Under the pieces are notes generated by a model, which was not told the origin of the DNA, did not search any database, and worked only from the letters and a program-made list of their open reading frames with translations. This document shows, one piece after another, positions 46,346 to 58,663 of a stretch of DNA of 64,000 nt. How positions within the stretch are numbered: the stretch's first letter is position 1; each line of letters starts with the position of its first letter. The position numbers and the translations under genes are program-made. The DNA comes from Henckelia pumila (Eukaryota; Streptophyta; Magnoliopsida; Lamiales; Gesneriaceae): NCBI RefSeq assembly GCF_033568475.1, contig NC_133120.1, positions 81,816,151-81,880,150 on the forward strand, read 5' to 3'.

Positions 46346-48377
46346 TCTCCCCCTATTTCAATATCATTAGATCACATGGGACCCTTATATTTTTTTTAAT
46401 GAAAATTGACATGTGTATTATTGTAATTTGACCACATAGAAAAGTACTTCAGGTATAGTATAGAATAATCCGCCAAATACTCAATTAATCCACATATACT
46501 CATTGTAGGACAATATCCATTAATATTTCTCTTTTAGATTATTGATAGTTTGTACAACATATAAATCGTACACACACGATAAATACTTTAATTAATTAAT
46601 GTATCCAGCTTATGATATAATTAATGGCTTTCTGACGTACTAAAATTAGTACGAGTTTTCTAAATTATATTTGAGTGATGTTATATGTAATTCAGTATTT
46701 GTATATCAATTCTTTCGCCACAAAAAATTGAATACAAAAATTTTATATATCAAAATCGTTGAAGTTTAACCCAGCATATGAGTATTACCCCAATCATAGA
46801 TCTAATGTCCCATGATTTCAAAATATCAAAATCTCACGATACATGAACATAAAATCACATTATATAATATATAATAACAAAATCTCAAAATATAATTGAT
46901 ATAAATATCGACATATGATATATTGAATGTACCTCTATAATTATTTTATTCCTCCAAATCTCATTAAATATTTGTAATATTTACAAATAGTTACTTCTTA
47001 TAATAATACAAATATAATACATAAAAATTATACTAAGCTAAAGATCTTTCCCATAGAAAATGTTTCTTGATCATCGGTTTTTCTTTTCTGAAATACGTCC
47101 ACTCTCTAATACTCCTACTTTCTTGAACAATCAAATATAATAAAATAAAATCTTCGGCATAATTAAATAAGTTAGTACAATAAAATATTCGGCATATAAC
47201 TTTGCATTTTGTTGGTTTTTAGTCCTATTTTACCCAAGAGGTAGATGTGATACAATAAAATACCGACATTCATGACACTAAACTTTGCTTACATTACATC
47301 TGGATATTGATGTGTTCTCCAAAATGCTGATATGACATCAGACACACCATCAATTTGAAAATGACACATCAAAATTTTTCAGTGTCACGTCGATATTTTT
47401 CGATAGTAGGTTAACATTCTAATGAAATAGGACTAAAAATAAACAAAACCCAAAATTACATAACTAAAACACAACTTTTATAAGTTAAAAGACTAAAAAA
47501 AATTAAATATGACAAGTCAGAGAGACTAAATTTGCTATTCTCCCATCACATTTATATTCTAATTAAAACATAATTATATCATACATTAATCATGCGACAA
47601 ACACCGGTAGCGCATATTTATATATACCTTGTATAATTGGATTGATCAAGAAAAGAAAAGCGTGTCACCTTGCCACGTAAATGTATTACATGTATTTGGA
47701 CAGAAGGATCTGGAAAGAAAAGATTTTAAATAAATTATCCAAATTCAACAAATTATATATATATATATATATATTTCTGGATAATTTTCAAATTTATCCA
47801 TCCCATTGCAAAAATATAATTTCCCATTAATAAAAATATTTTTATTCGTAACAACAGATTTTAAATCTTGAATTTTTTTATTGACTAATTAATTGAAACT
47901 TATCCAAATCCAAATCAAATCATCCAATGCATCAAAGGTAACGTATGTATATTTATGGCGAAAATACGTTTCCCATATATTCTTAATTATCCATATTATT
48001 AATTCCTCGTACTATAACAGGACTTTATTTACAAAAATGAACCAAATTATTAGTAAAAAAAAAGAAAGAAAACAATTTCCGAGTCAACCATTACGTGGAT
48101 ATTACCAAAATAGACATTTCCAAAAGAAATGGATGGCGTAGCATATATAATATTTTACCCTTCGTTGCCATGCATACATTTCTTACCAAGAATTTATACG
48201 GACCGTTGCTTGTAATAATTCCAAAATCTTATAAGTACAGAAATCCTCTTCCGCTGCAGTCTGCACCCACAACGGAGCTGCATGTGAATATATATATATG
48301 TATATAGATACGTAAAAATATACATATATATATAAGGAGAAGAAGAATTAAGGAGAGAGTGACAGAGAGATTTAACA
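46346..48377. other. Spacer and upstream region of sucrose transporter gene 1
   Basis: AT-rich, with no gene seen down to about 48.2 kb. A (TA)n tract lies at about 47755-47775. TATA-like runs (TATATATATGTATATAG) at about 48288-48306 lie 70-90 bp before the ATG at 48378 and may serve as the core promoter. A purine-rich leader (GGAGAAGAAGAATTAAGGAG) precedes the ATG. Confidence 0.4.
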
Positions 48378-50663
48378 ATGGAAGTTGCAAGTGTAAATCC
48401 CTCAACCTCGCCGGCGCCGGCGATCAAATTCGTTCTGGTGGCGTCGATAGCGGCGGGGGTGCAGTTTGGATGGGCTCTGCAACTCTCCCTTTTGACCCCT
48501 TACGTGCAGCTACTAGGCATACCCCACATTTGGTCCGCTTTCATTTGGCTATGTGGTCCGGTTTCGGGATTGCTAGTTCAGCCCATTGTTGGATATTACA
48601 GTGATAGATGCACCAACAGCTTCGGCCGACGCCGCCCCTTCATCGCCTCCGGAGCTGCCCTTGTTGCTGTTGCCATTGTTCTTATTGGATTCGCCGCTGA
48701 TTTGGGCTATATGGCCGGAGATTCTCTTGCGAAACCTTCTAAGCCGAGGGCTGTCGCTATTTTCGTCGTCGGGTTTTGGATTCTTGATGTTGCAAATAAC
48801 ATGTTACAGGTATATTATACGAGGGAAATGCTACATTTACATATTGAATTACACATTACACATGAAATGACAAAAGAAAAAATTACATATATCACCCTTG
48901 TGAAATCCCGGGTTTGCTGATAACCCCCTATGAAAATTTTTTAAGCTAATAACCCCTGTGATTCTAGATTTGTAGCATGCACATCCTTTTCAGCTAAAAA
49001 ATGACGAAAATACCCCTACATAAAATAAATAATAAATTAAAGAGTTCATAAAAGTTAAGGGTATTTTCGTCATTTTTTAACCAGAAGAGGTGTGTATGCA
49101 ATAATCTAGAATATTAGATTAAAAATTTTTTACAGGGGTTATCAGCAAACCGAGATTTCACAAGGGTGATATTTGCAATTTTCCCATTACAAAATTATCC
49201 CTCCAGCAACGTGTAACCCTACGTGTATATGTAACATCACCCATTATACAATATTTATAGGTTTTTTTTATGTTTCGAAAATATATTGATATGAATGTTT
49301 TGTGTGATATTGTTTCAGGGTCCTTGCAGGGCATTCTTGGCCGATTTGTCGGCCGGAAATGCAAGAAAAATGGCGGCTGCGAATGCGTTGTACTCATTCT
49401 TCATGGCCGTCGGGAACGTGCTGGGCTACGCCGCCGGATCATACCCGAAACTCTACAAAGTCTTCCCTTTCACAAGAACCACCGCCTGTGAAGTTTACTG
49501 CGCGAATTTGAAGAGCTGTTTCTTCATCTCCATATTCCTTTTGTTGACTCTGACCATAACAGCACTGACATTGGTATCCGAGACCGCCATTTCTGCGAAA
49601 CCAGAAGACTCCAAGAAGGGAGGCATCCAAGTATTCGTGGAGCTATTCAGCGCACTGAAGAAGTTGCCGAAATCCATGTGGATTCTGATGCTGGCCACAG
49701 CCCTGAACTGGATCGCGTGGTTCCCGTTCTTGTTGTTCGACACAGATTGGATGGGGAAGGAAGTGTACGGCGGAAACGTGGGGGAGGGGAGACTGTACGA
49801 TCTTGGGGTCAGCGCCGGCGCATTGGGTCTGATGCTGAACTCCGTGGTGTTGGGGTTGGCTTCTTTGGGGGTGCAATTCTTTGCTCGTGGGTTCGGAAAA
49901 ATCAAGAAACTGTGGGGTGGTGTCAGCTTCTTGTTGGCTGTTTGCTTGGCATTGACGGTTTTGGTCACTAAAGTGGCGGAGGCCCACCGCCAACACGCCG
50001 CCGACGGCTCCCTTCTTCCGCCGAAGGCTGGTGTCAAGGCCGGAGCTTTGGCCCTCTTTGCTGTTCTCGGAATTCCTCTATCAGTACGGTGCATGCATCA
50101 CGCTCTTTGATTTTTTCTTGATCATATAAATTTTTACAATGAGAAATGAAGATGGACGATTCTTTAAACAAATTAAATCTATTCCATTGAGTAGGTAACT
50201 TTCAGCATCCCATTTGCTTTGGCATCCATATTTTCCAGCTCCTCTGGTTCCGGACAAGGTACAAATTCAGAAAAGATTTAATTAGGACAAGAAAAATATA
50301 TATTTTTATACATCTAATCTATCTATGTATCTAATGTGCGCAGGTCTGTCTTTGGGAGTCCTAAATCTGGCAATAGTTGTCCCACAGGTAAACTTTTTTA
50401 GCCTACCGTTATCTTATTACTACAATCGATTACGAAAAACTCAGTATAAAAGTTTCACTTGTTTTATTTTGGGGTGGGGTTAACAGATGTTTGTGTCGGT
50501 GACAAGCGGGCCGTGGGACGCCTTGTTCGGAGGAGGTAATCTGCCGGCGTTTGTGGGCGGTGCTGTCGTGGCGGCTGTGGGCGGAGTTGTTGTGCTTGCT
50601 ATGCTTCCATCTCCGGATTCTAAAGATCAATCCAACAACGGATGTTCATCCAACAATAATTAG
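48378..50663 (+). CDS. SUT: Sucrose/H+ symporter 1, type I (SUT1/SUC2-like), five exons
   Basis: Exons are 48378-48809, 49319-50083, 50195-50258, 50344-50387 and 50487-50663, all with GT-AG introns and agreeing phases, giving 493 residues. It is a 12-helix major facilitator (GPH family) importing sucrose with protons, normally at the plasma membrane, for phloem loading or sink uptake. Signatures include [20 protein letters not shown] with the conserved His at residue 50, SFGRRRPF (residues 81-88), [32 protein letters not shown], and the charged loop [12 protein letters not shown], whose equivalents are needed for activity in studied SUTs. The Arg of that loop in rice SUT1 is Lys here. Intron 1 carries a 310-bp MITE. 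The gene is followed 8.7 kb on by a paralogue on the same strand. It looks intact. Confidence 0.93.
48876..49185. mobile_element. Mutator-type MITE in intron 1 of sucrose transporter gene 1
   Basis: A 310-bp element made almost wholly of two inverted arms: GGGAAAATTGCAAATATCAC inward from the right, the same with changes from the left, both continuing CCTTGTGAAATC. It is flanked by atgacaaaa (48867-48875) and attacaaaa (49186-49194), a 9-bp duplication with one change. It lies in the sense-strand intron and leaves both splice sites untouched. Confidence 0.75.
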
Positions 50664-51661
50664 TTTTGAGACCAATTGTTATTTCTACGATATTTATATC
50701 CAATTGTAAAGGTCATAATGAGTTATAATTTCGATATGGACTCATTTTTGTTTTTATTAATTTAATTAAATCAATGGACCATATATATCGTGGACATTTA
50801 CGCGATGTTGATGTCGCGTCAGCCAATAATTATATAAATATGCGTATGATGAGCTAACTTTCGCTATATCAAAACTCATATATATATATATATATATATA
50901 TTATCACATGTTCATATACATTATCAAATGTTTATCCTTAGTATCGTTGGGACACCAACTTTTTTTGTCAAATTGCCCTTATATGTTATAGATATATTAC
51001 ACTTTTGTTTTTTTTATTTAAATTTTGATATTTCAAATTGCAGTTTAATCCTTCTATAATTTTTACAACTATGATATTATTCATATTTAAATATAAATCA
51101 AATTAATTAAAAATAAATTATACAAGCACACAACGATACATCATTCTAATGAGCAAAATGGTTCCAAACATTTTCTATTTAAGAATAACTTTTGTTTATT
51201 TTAGAATATTTAGAAATAAATTTCATTTATTAACAACTAACAAGTACATCTTCATTTGTTTATAGAGACCAATTAATGAATTGACTTGATCGTCCAAAAC
51301 AAATATGCATCAAATAAATCACAAAAATTGACCATCTCAAAAATCAAATTTATGAGATGATGTCTTATCCAACATATATCCAATGCGCACTTGTGAGGAC
51401 AAGTGAGATTTTAGCTGAGTACATATTTAATATTTATACAGGGTTTAATTTGGGATTATTGTTTTGTTTTTAATTTCAACATATTTATCATGTAGGAATC
51501 TTTTTATAAGGATAAATAAATTAACTATTATAATTCATGCATGATATCACACACTCAATTTATTATTACACGATTTTTATTAATATCAATAATCATCATA
51601 TAATTATCATAGGGGTAGTATTATTTACCCTCCAATTTTGTTAACGTAGAACCCAATTCGA
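50664..51661. other. 3' flank of sucrose transporter gene 1
   Basis: The 3' UTR of the SUT gene is probably within the first 250 bp. The rest is AT-rich with a (TA)n tract at about 50878-50900. No gene was seen. Confidence 0.4.
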
Positions 51662-52001
51662 ATTATTATACGGTTAATTAGACATAAATCCCCAATCCAA
51701 ACCTCAACTTCATTATCAATCTCCGTGTCATAAAATTGTGTTATGCACTCCCTGATAACACCACAATCTTTGTTTCCACTCCCTATTCACGTTTTATCTC
51801 AATTTAGGGCATTCCCTTTTTGCCACGTCACTTTCTTCCCTTTCCCAATCTCCATTCTCACGTAAATCCCTAGCCAGTATCCACCATTTTCCACCATTTT
51901 TCATCTATTTATCTCCTCCTCCAGTTTTTATCTTCCGTCGGGAAAATTAAATCCCAATTTTTATCTCTTCTCATCAACGTCCATAACCCACGGAAAATCC
52001 A

Positions 52002-52340
52002 GGGCCGTAGGAACCCATCGACTTGCGACGCCTGTGGATGACAATTTGGAAGCCGGCGACAACAAGTTGAAGCAAAGCAACGGAGAAAGTGAGTTTTTTG
52101 TGATATGTTTGTTCGATTTGGCCAATTTTTTATTTTTTTTTGCGATTTTTCTGCCGAATTTTTTTAATTTTCTCAAATATGTAGAAATCAATTTTTAAAA
52201 ATAATTGTATGTCAATGGGATGCAGGAACCCACACAAAATCTATGGGATGTAGGAACCCACCGACTTGCAACACCGTGGAAAACGATTTTGAAGTGGGTG
52301 ACGACGAGCCGAAGCAAAGCAAACAAGAAAGTGAGTTTCT
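52002..52340 (+). repeat. Tandem pair of exon-like segments, about 240 bp apart, in the MULE
   Basis: GTAGGAACCCATCGACTTGC (about 52008) recurs as GTAGGAACCCACCGACTTGC (about 52249). Each copy runs about 90 bp to GAAAGTGAGTTT, which resembles an exon end followed by a splice donor, and then a T-rich intron-like tract. No protein family was recognised, and coding status is doubtful. Confidence 0.55.
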
Positions 52341-53279
52341 TTTTATTTAGTTTGTTCAATTTGGCCAACTTTTTTTTGCAATTTGTGTCGGATTGTTTTA
52401 ATCTATGGTTCCTATTCCAATATATCCTCTTCTTTCGCATTCAGTGATATGCGTAATTTCCTCCCAAATCTATGGAAATGAATTTTTGAAATCTATGGTT
52501 CCTATTCCAATTATTTGTTTGTCAGTGGTTATACCTCAAATTTCTAGTTAGATCCACTTTCAATTTTTTATTGAGCAGCCACTATTGAATCACTATTATT
52601 ATGCACACCTAGATCTCACATCGTCACACTAATTCACTTCCCAAATTCTCAATTCTAATTCACATTGCGGCTGTATTTATAGTCATATATATTATATTTT
52701 ATTGTTGTATTGTTGTTGTAGTTTGTGTACGAAATTTGTGTTGCTCTTTTTCTAGTTTATCTTTGATTTATGCTGGTTTCATCGAATCATGCTGTTTTTT
52801 TTTTAATTGTACTGGTCCGTCTTTGAATTATTCTACCTTCTCTTTTATTTGTCCTGGTTTGTTAACTTAAAGGGATTTTCTTAAAAGAAATACATGAAAG
52901 AAGTTTAATTTTTAGAGATTTTCTTAAAAAGCCTACATGAAAGTAGTATAGTGAGTTTTGTCTTTCAGATTAAATTGTTTTGTCAAATCAGATAATTTTG
53001 AGATGTTTGACTTATAATTAATAATCTTAAAGTCATATATTTGTGTCATACACTATTACGATCAATGTGAAAACAACTAATATGTTTTTCCAATTCACAG
53101 GCAAATAAGGTGGAACGGAGAATTTGCGACGACACGTCTTCAAGAAGATGTGCTCGATCCAGCGGAAATATTGATGTCATGACGGAGAGTGGATCTCTGA
53201 AAGAGATTTAAGAGCATGTATCGCAACAATAATTTATCCGACAATAATGGGCTGTTCGGTAAATAGTCATGTGGATTTA

Positions 53280-53800
53280 AATTTATTTTGTGTTTATGTT
53301 GACAGTGTTTTTTTTAAAGATATAAATGATGGTAAGAAGTTATCTTTTCTTAGTCTTATGCATTAATTCAATAAAAGAGTTCAAAATAATATCGCATTGT
53401 TCTCAAAATTTTATATGCTCGGTTTCCTACGTTTTATACATATATAAGTACTATTTATACCGAATTCATATTATTCTATATCTAAAATAAGTTATTTTGT
53501 GTCAACTATTAAGTTTACAGTATTTTGTTCTTGAAAGATACAAATTATAATGGTAAGAAGTTATTTTTTCTAATTCTTACGCATTAATTTGATAAAAGAG
53601 TTCAAAAGAAGATCGCATTGTTCTCCGAAGTTTATATGTCCGGTTTGCTATGTTTTGTACCTATTTAAGTACTATTTATATCGAATTCAGATTATTCTAT
53701 ACCAAAAACAAGCTATTTTGTGTTAATAATTAAATTGACAATTTTTGTTCTTGATAGATAAAAAAATTATTTTTTTTCTAAGTCTTATGCATTAATTTGA
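53280..53800. repeat. Roughly 221-bp tandem repeat in the MULE, 2.3 copies
   Basis: GGTAAGAAGTTAT occurs at about 53331 and 53552, and TTATGCATTAATTTGA-type ends occur near 53355, 53575 and 53785. Copies are roughly 80 per cent alike by eye. There is no coding content. Confidence 0.7.
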
Positions 53801-53830
53801 CTAGTACTTAAAGCACACGCGTTGCGTGTG
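53801..53830 (-). mobile_element. Helitron-like 3' terminus inside the MULE
   Basis: On the minus strand a 7-bp-stem hairpin (CACACGC-AAC-GCGTGTG) is followed nine bases later by CTAG and then T, the arrangement of a Helitron 3' end. The element body would extend to the right, toward the tandem repeats. The 5' TC end was not located. Confidence 0.5.
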
Positions 53831-54514
53831 TAATGTAATAAACAAATATCATATATGACATAAAGGTAATGTATTTATATTTTAAAGTGTTTTCATATAT
53901 ATAATGTTTAAGATTGAAGTCTAAAAATCCGAAAATGTTATATTTTTGTAAAACTTTTAGATTTTATGTCAAAATAAAAATGTTAAAAATTATTTTTTGT
54001 AAATCTCCCATATTTTCTCATTTTATCAATTAAATACTTGAAATCATGTACATATTTAAGTACATCAAGTATACAGATATTATAATTGGGTACGCATTGG
54101 GGACATTAGAGCACATATGTATCAAATATGAGTGGAACTGACATTTTTTGTGATTTTCTTACCGTACAATTTCTATCAATATATTCATTTCATCCAGTAC
54201 ATATCCAAGTAAATAAGGTACAATAGTATTAAAATAAAGTACATAATAAGGTGAATATATCACATATTTCTCCAACTTGAGTATTTACACAAAAAAATCA
54301 CAATAATGTCAATTGATAAGTAAATAATAAAATAGTCAAACAAGGTACATATGTAAGTAAACCAGGTACATCTAAATACAAATATGGTACATATAGGGGT
54401 TAATAGAGCACATTGTTATCGAATTTGAGTATTCATGGGAAGATTGTTGTATCCACCAAGCGTGAATGTCATTGGTTACAAAACATAATTGAAGATGATT
54501 ATTTTAAATATAGG

Positions 54515-55870
54515 ACATGCATGTGCACTTTGAGTAGTAACTCAAATTTTTTGGCTAATAAGAACTTACCAATAAATAATTAAAGAGCTAACTACAGTAC
54601 ATATTTAAGTAAATAAGGTACAACCAAGCCCATGGTTAAGTATATATAAGCGTGAATAAAGTACAGATCGTGGTAAACCAAGCACATTTCAATAATTTCA
54701 TGTCACAAGTACACTTGATGATTATACGTGGTACAAATTTCTGTATATCAAGTACATATGAGCGTGAATACAGTACAGATCGGGGTAAACCAAACACATT
54801 TCAAAACGTCATGTTCTTAGAAGAACGTAGATCAATATTATAGCACATGTGATCGATTTCTCGCTAATTACTTCATATGGAATGTTCACTTGGAGAAACC
54901 AACTCCTTACCACATATATGGTGCATGTGCAAAATGAGATAGTGAAACCATTTGATATCTACTCAATAGAGTATCATTTACGTGAAATCACAAGTATGAC
55001 ATCGGATTTATTTACTAAGTTAATGAGGTGAATATAGGACATGCATGTGCACTTTGGGTAGTCACTCAAATTTTTTGGCTAATAAAAACTTACCAATAAA
55101 TAATTAAAGAGCTAACTACGGTACATATTTAAGTAAATAAGATACAACCAAGCCCATGGTTAAGTACATATAAGCGTGAATAAAGTACAGATCGTGGTAA
55201 ACCAAGCACATTTTAATAATTTCATGTCACAAGTACACTTGTTGATTATACGTGGTACAAATTCATGTATATCAAGTACATATGAGCGTGAATACAGTAC
55301 AGATCGGGGTAAACCAAACACATTTCAAAACGTCATGTTCTTAGAAGGACGTAGATCAAGATTATAGCACATGTGATCGATTTCTCGCTAATTTCTTCAT
55401 ATGGAATGTATTTGGAGAAAACCAACTCCTTAACACATATATGGTGCATGTGCAAAATGAGATAGTGAAACCATTTGATATCTACTCAATAGAGTATCAT
55501 TTACGTGAAATCAAAAGTATGACATCGGATTTATTTACTAAGTTAATGAGGTGAATGTAGGACATGCATGTTCACTTTGGGTAGTCACTCAAATTTTTTG
55601 GCTAATAAAAACTTACCAATAAATAATTAAAGAGCTAACTACGGTACATATTTAAGTAAATAAGGTACAACCAAGCCCATGGTTAAGTACATATAAGCGT
55701 GAATAAAGTACATATCGTGGTAAACCAAGCACATTTTAATAATTTCATGTCACAAATACACTTGATAATTATACGTGGTACAACTTTATGTATATCAAGT
55801 ACATATGAGCGTGAATACAATACAAATCGGGGTAAACCAAACACATTTCAAAACGTAATGTTCTTAGAAG
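54515..55870 (+). repeat. 523-bp tandem repeat, about 2.6 copies, in the MULE
   Basis: Units start near 54510, 55033 and 55556, with period 523-524 judged by ATAAGCGTGAATAAAGTACA at about 54647, 55171 and 55694. Copies are nearly identical. Each unit has many GTACA words and two internal subrepeats (TAAGCGTGAATAAAGTACAG and TGAGCGTGAATACAGTACAG). Small frames of 60-70 codons recur once per unit but have no start context or recognisable family. A 41-bp tandem duplication (GTTGCACTTTTGATCCATAT) lies further on at about 56187-56270. Confidence 0.85.
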
Positions 55871-58663
55871 TTATCAGTTATGCACCCTATTTCAGATATA
55901 ATATACTGCATTTATGATATATTGATCCTGAATTATCATATTTTGTGTCACCAATAAATTAGGTAATAAGATTTTGATAATTACAACTAGAAGACCTACT
56001 GAACTACTAGTACCCAATATTCGATATACAAACTAAAAATTCTGGGAAAATAACGCATCAACATTTTCATCCTTTTAACACCAATTTACTAAATATTAGC
56101 AATAAATAATGTACACTTCAATTCAACATTTTACTGTTCAAACACTCTGATAAAGAAAAAATGAAACGAACACTGCACTATTCAACGTTGCACTTTTGAT
56201 CCATATACGTAGCTCCTCGTTGAGTTCAACGTTGCACTTTTGATCCATATACGTAGCTCTCCTTTGAGTTTTGGTTCAAGCTTATTTTTTAACTTTCTGA
56301 AATAGGTTGAATATCGTCGTGGCATCGCATATTTCTCCTTCGCCTATAAGATTCATTCCCATAAATATATTTTTTTGCTTAACTATTTCTGCATAAAAAC
56401 ATGAAAAAAAATATCAACATAACTAATTTAAATACAAAAAATAAATTTCTAAATTTCATTGAAAAAATTGTATCATCAAATTCTGTAAAATAATAAACCT
56501 AATACTAAATACAAAACGTAAACCACAAAATAAATGTAAGATTCTACATCCAATTTGAATATGTAAATAAATCAACTTTCTCTTTGTTAATCTTGTCACT
56601 GTTCTATACAAACACAATGCTTAATAATTAAATCATTAATCGGAAGTCCTAGACCAAAAAAAAAAAAAGGAAGATATTCAAAAGACATAAAATATCATAG
56701 AAGTTCAGCTTCACACAATAACTCGTGAGAACCAATCACCCAATTTAAATGCATTACAAATAAGAAAGTTTTAATCTTGAAATTTGAATCCTACCACCCA
56801 ATTTCAATATAATGCATGAAAAATAAAAAATAACTAATACTGAATCTTACTGCCAACACCAAGAATTTTAATTTTTAACTATCTCCATTTTGAAATCAGA
56901 CTAATTTTTTCCCTAAAATTTGTTGAAAAAAACAAAAGGGTTGAACAAAGTATCAAAATTCAAGAAATATAATCCCAATCAACAATTAAATCATCAACAC
57001 CAAGAAGGAACAAAGCAAACCCCAATATCAAGAAAAAACTGTTCGACAATATAATAATAAAAAAAGATAAAACAACAAAACAGTAGTATCAACAAATATT
57101 CACAAAAGAAAATCAACTCCGGAACACAGGTAAAATCAATGGCAAATCGAACAAAACCTGCACATAAAAAAACCAATAATAAATTGAACAAAAACCTGCA
57201 AAATTAAACAAAAAGAAAAGGAAAATCGAACAAAAACCTACAGCCAAAAAAATTAATCAAAACCCATAAGAAAACCAAACAAAACCTTTCGAAAAATCTA
57301 ACAAAAAACTACCGTAAATCGAAGAAAAACCAGCAGCAAAAAAATGCGACAAATTGAAGAGAAACCAGTACAAAGACAAGATTATTTTTTGGTGGAGTGC
57401 AATTTCACTGATGGAGAAGACGATGGCGGTTAAATGGAGGAGAAAACAAGGGTAAATAAGTAGAGGCGGCCGTAGCAACAACGAGACAATTTTTTTGGAG
57501 TTCTTATTTTTCTGATGAAGCGTTTTGCCAGAGACAAGCATGGCTGAAGAAGAAGAAGAGAATAAAGGAAAAATAAATGAACAAGCCCTTTAATTATAAG
57601 GGCAAACATTAAATTTTCAACTAATTAGTGATTAAAAGGATTTTGCGCATGTCAGGTGTTCGAAAAAATTAGTTATAAATTCATAAAAACATAAATTTTT
57701 CATTCTACCGTTTGGATTAGTACTTCAGTCTAAACCCCAAAAAATTGTGCTAAGTAATTGTACAAGCAATCGAAAAAAAATTGTGATAAATCGAACAAAG
57801 AACATTAAAACTACAGCAACAAATCAGCGACGCGAATCCAACTAATAGAAAGAAAAAAAAAGAAATCCGATCACAAGTCATTGTACTACTGTCCTATGAC
57901 TCTTTTAAGAAAATCCTCTAAATTCAAAAAAACAAGCAAGAAGGAAACGAAGAATAGAAACAAGTTTCTATTTTATTGATTCATATAGAAAAGTACACGA
58001 TGCACCCTAACCATCTAATCGTACAATCCTAAGAATAACAATAAGTATATAATGCAAAAAATTCACAATATTTCCAACCCAATCCAACACAATAGCAAAT
58101 ACAATTGGAAAAATCGAACCAAAATATCAAAAATTGAAGAAAAAGAATCACCTCCTAAGTCTGATCTGTTGCACCGGCCATCCTCGTAGTCTCGCTCTTC
58201 AAAGCCTTATTTCATCGGTTGCTCGGCAGTGTTTTTTTTCGCATCAAGTTGAGAATAGGAGAAGAGTGATTTACAAAATAAAAAATCAGAATATTTTTTG
58301 TTGCTTTGACGTTGGCTAATTCAGTTGGCTAAGTGAAACGGTGTCAATACCTTCCTTCGGTCGGTGGATTTCGCCGGTCGTTGGCCAAGTCGACAATTGG
58401 ATGATTTGGGGCTAAGAATTTCTGTAGTGAGCGAGAAAGAGGAGAGGAGAATAAGGAGAGATAATAATAATTAAGGGAAATTGTGTTATTAATGGGATAT
58501 AAAATAAAATAAAAATGAGAAACAAGTAAAAAGGTAAAATAGGGAGTGAGGAAAAAGAATTTGGATGTGCCAGGGAGTGTAGACAAAATTATTCTGAGGC
58601 AGGGACTGAACGTAAATTCATGTTTTGGTTTAGGGATTTATCCCCAATTCACCCATTATTATA

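Larger units (their letters stand above)
51671..58654. mobile_element. Non-autonomous Mutator-like element (MULE), 6984 bp
   Basis: The perfect 9-bp repeat attattata flanks it (51662-51670 and 58655-58663). The left end CGGTTAATTAGACATAAATC pairs with GGGTGAATTGGGGATAAATC from the right. The arms stay similar for more than 100 bp inward (both with CACTCCCT about 75 and 110 bp in). There is no transposase and no long frame. Inside are a repeated exon-like segment (52002-52340), another exon-like segment after an AG acceptor (53101-53213), two tandem-repeat arrays and a Helitron-like end. Subterminal segments of higher GC may be captured gene pieces, as in Pack-MULEs; this is inferred. It separates the two SUT genes. 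Confidence 0.8.

Noticed and set aside
49495-50094. 199-codon antisense frame
   Set aside because: Shadow of the GC-rich SUT exon 2 on the other strand.
53280-55870. CRISPR-like array
   Set aside because: Units of 220-523 bp without short repeat/spacer alternation in a plant nuclear context are tandem repeats.
54652-55917. Three similar small plus-strand frames, one per tandem unit
   Set aside because: They follow from the 523-bp repeat. Stops vary between units and no protein family is recognisable.
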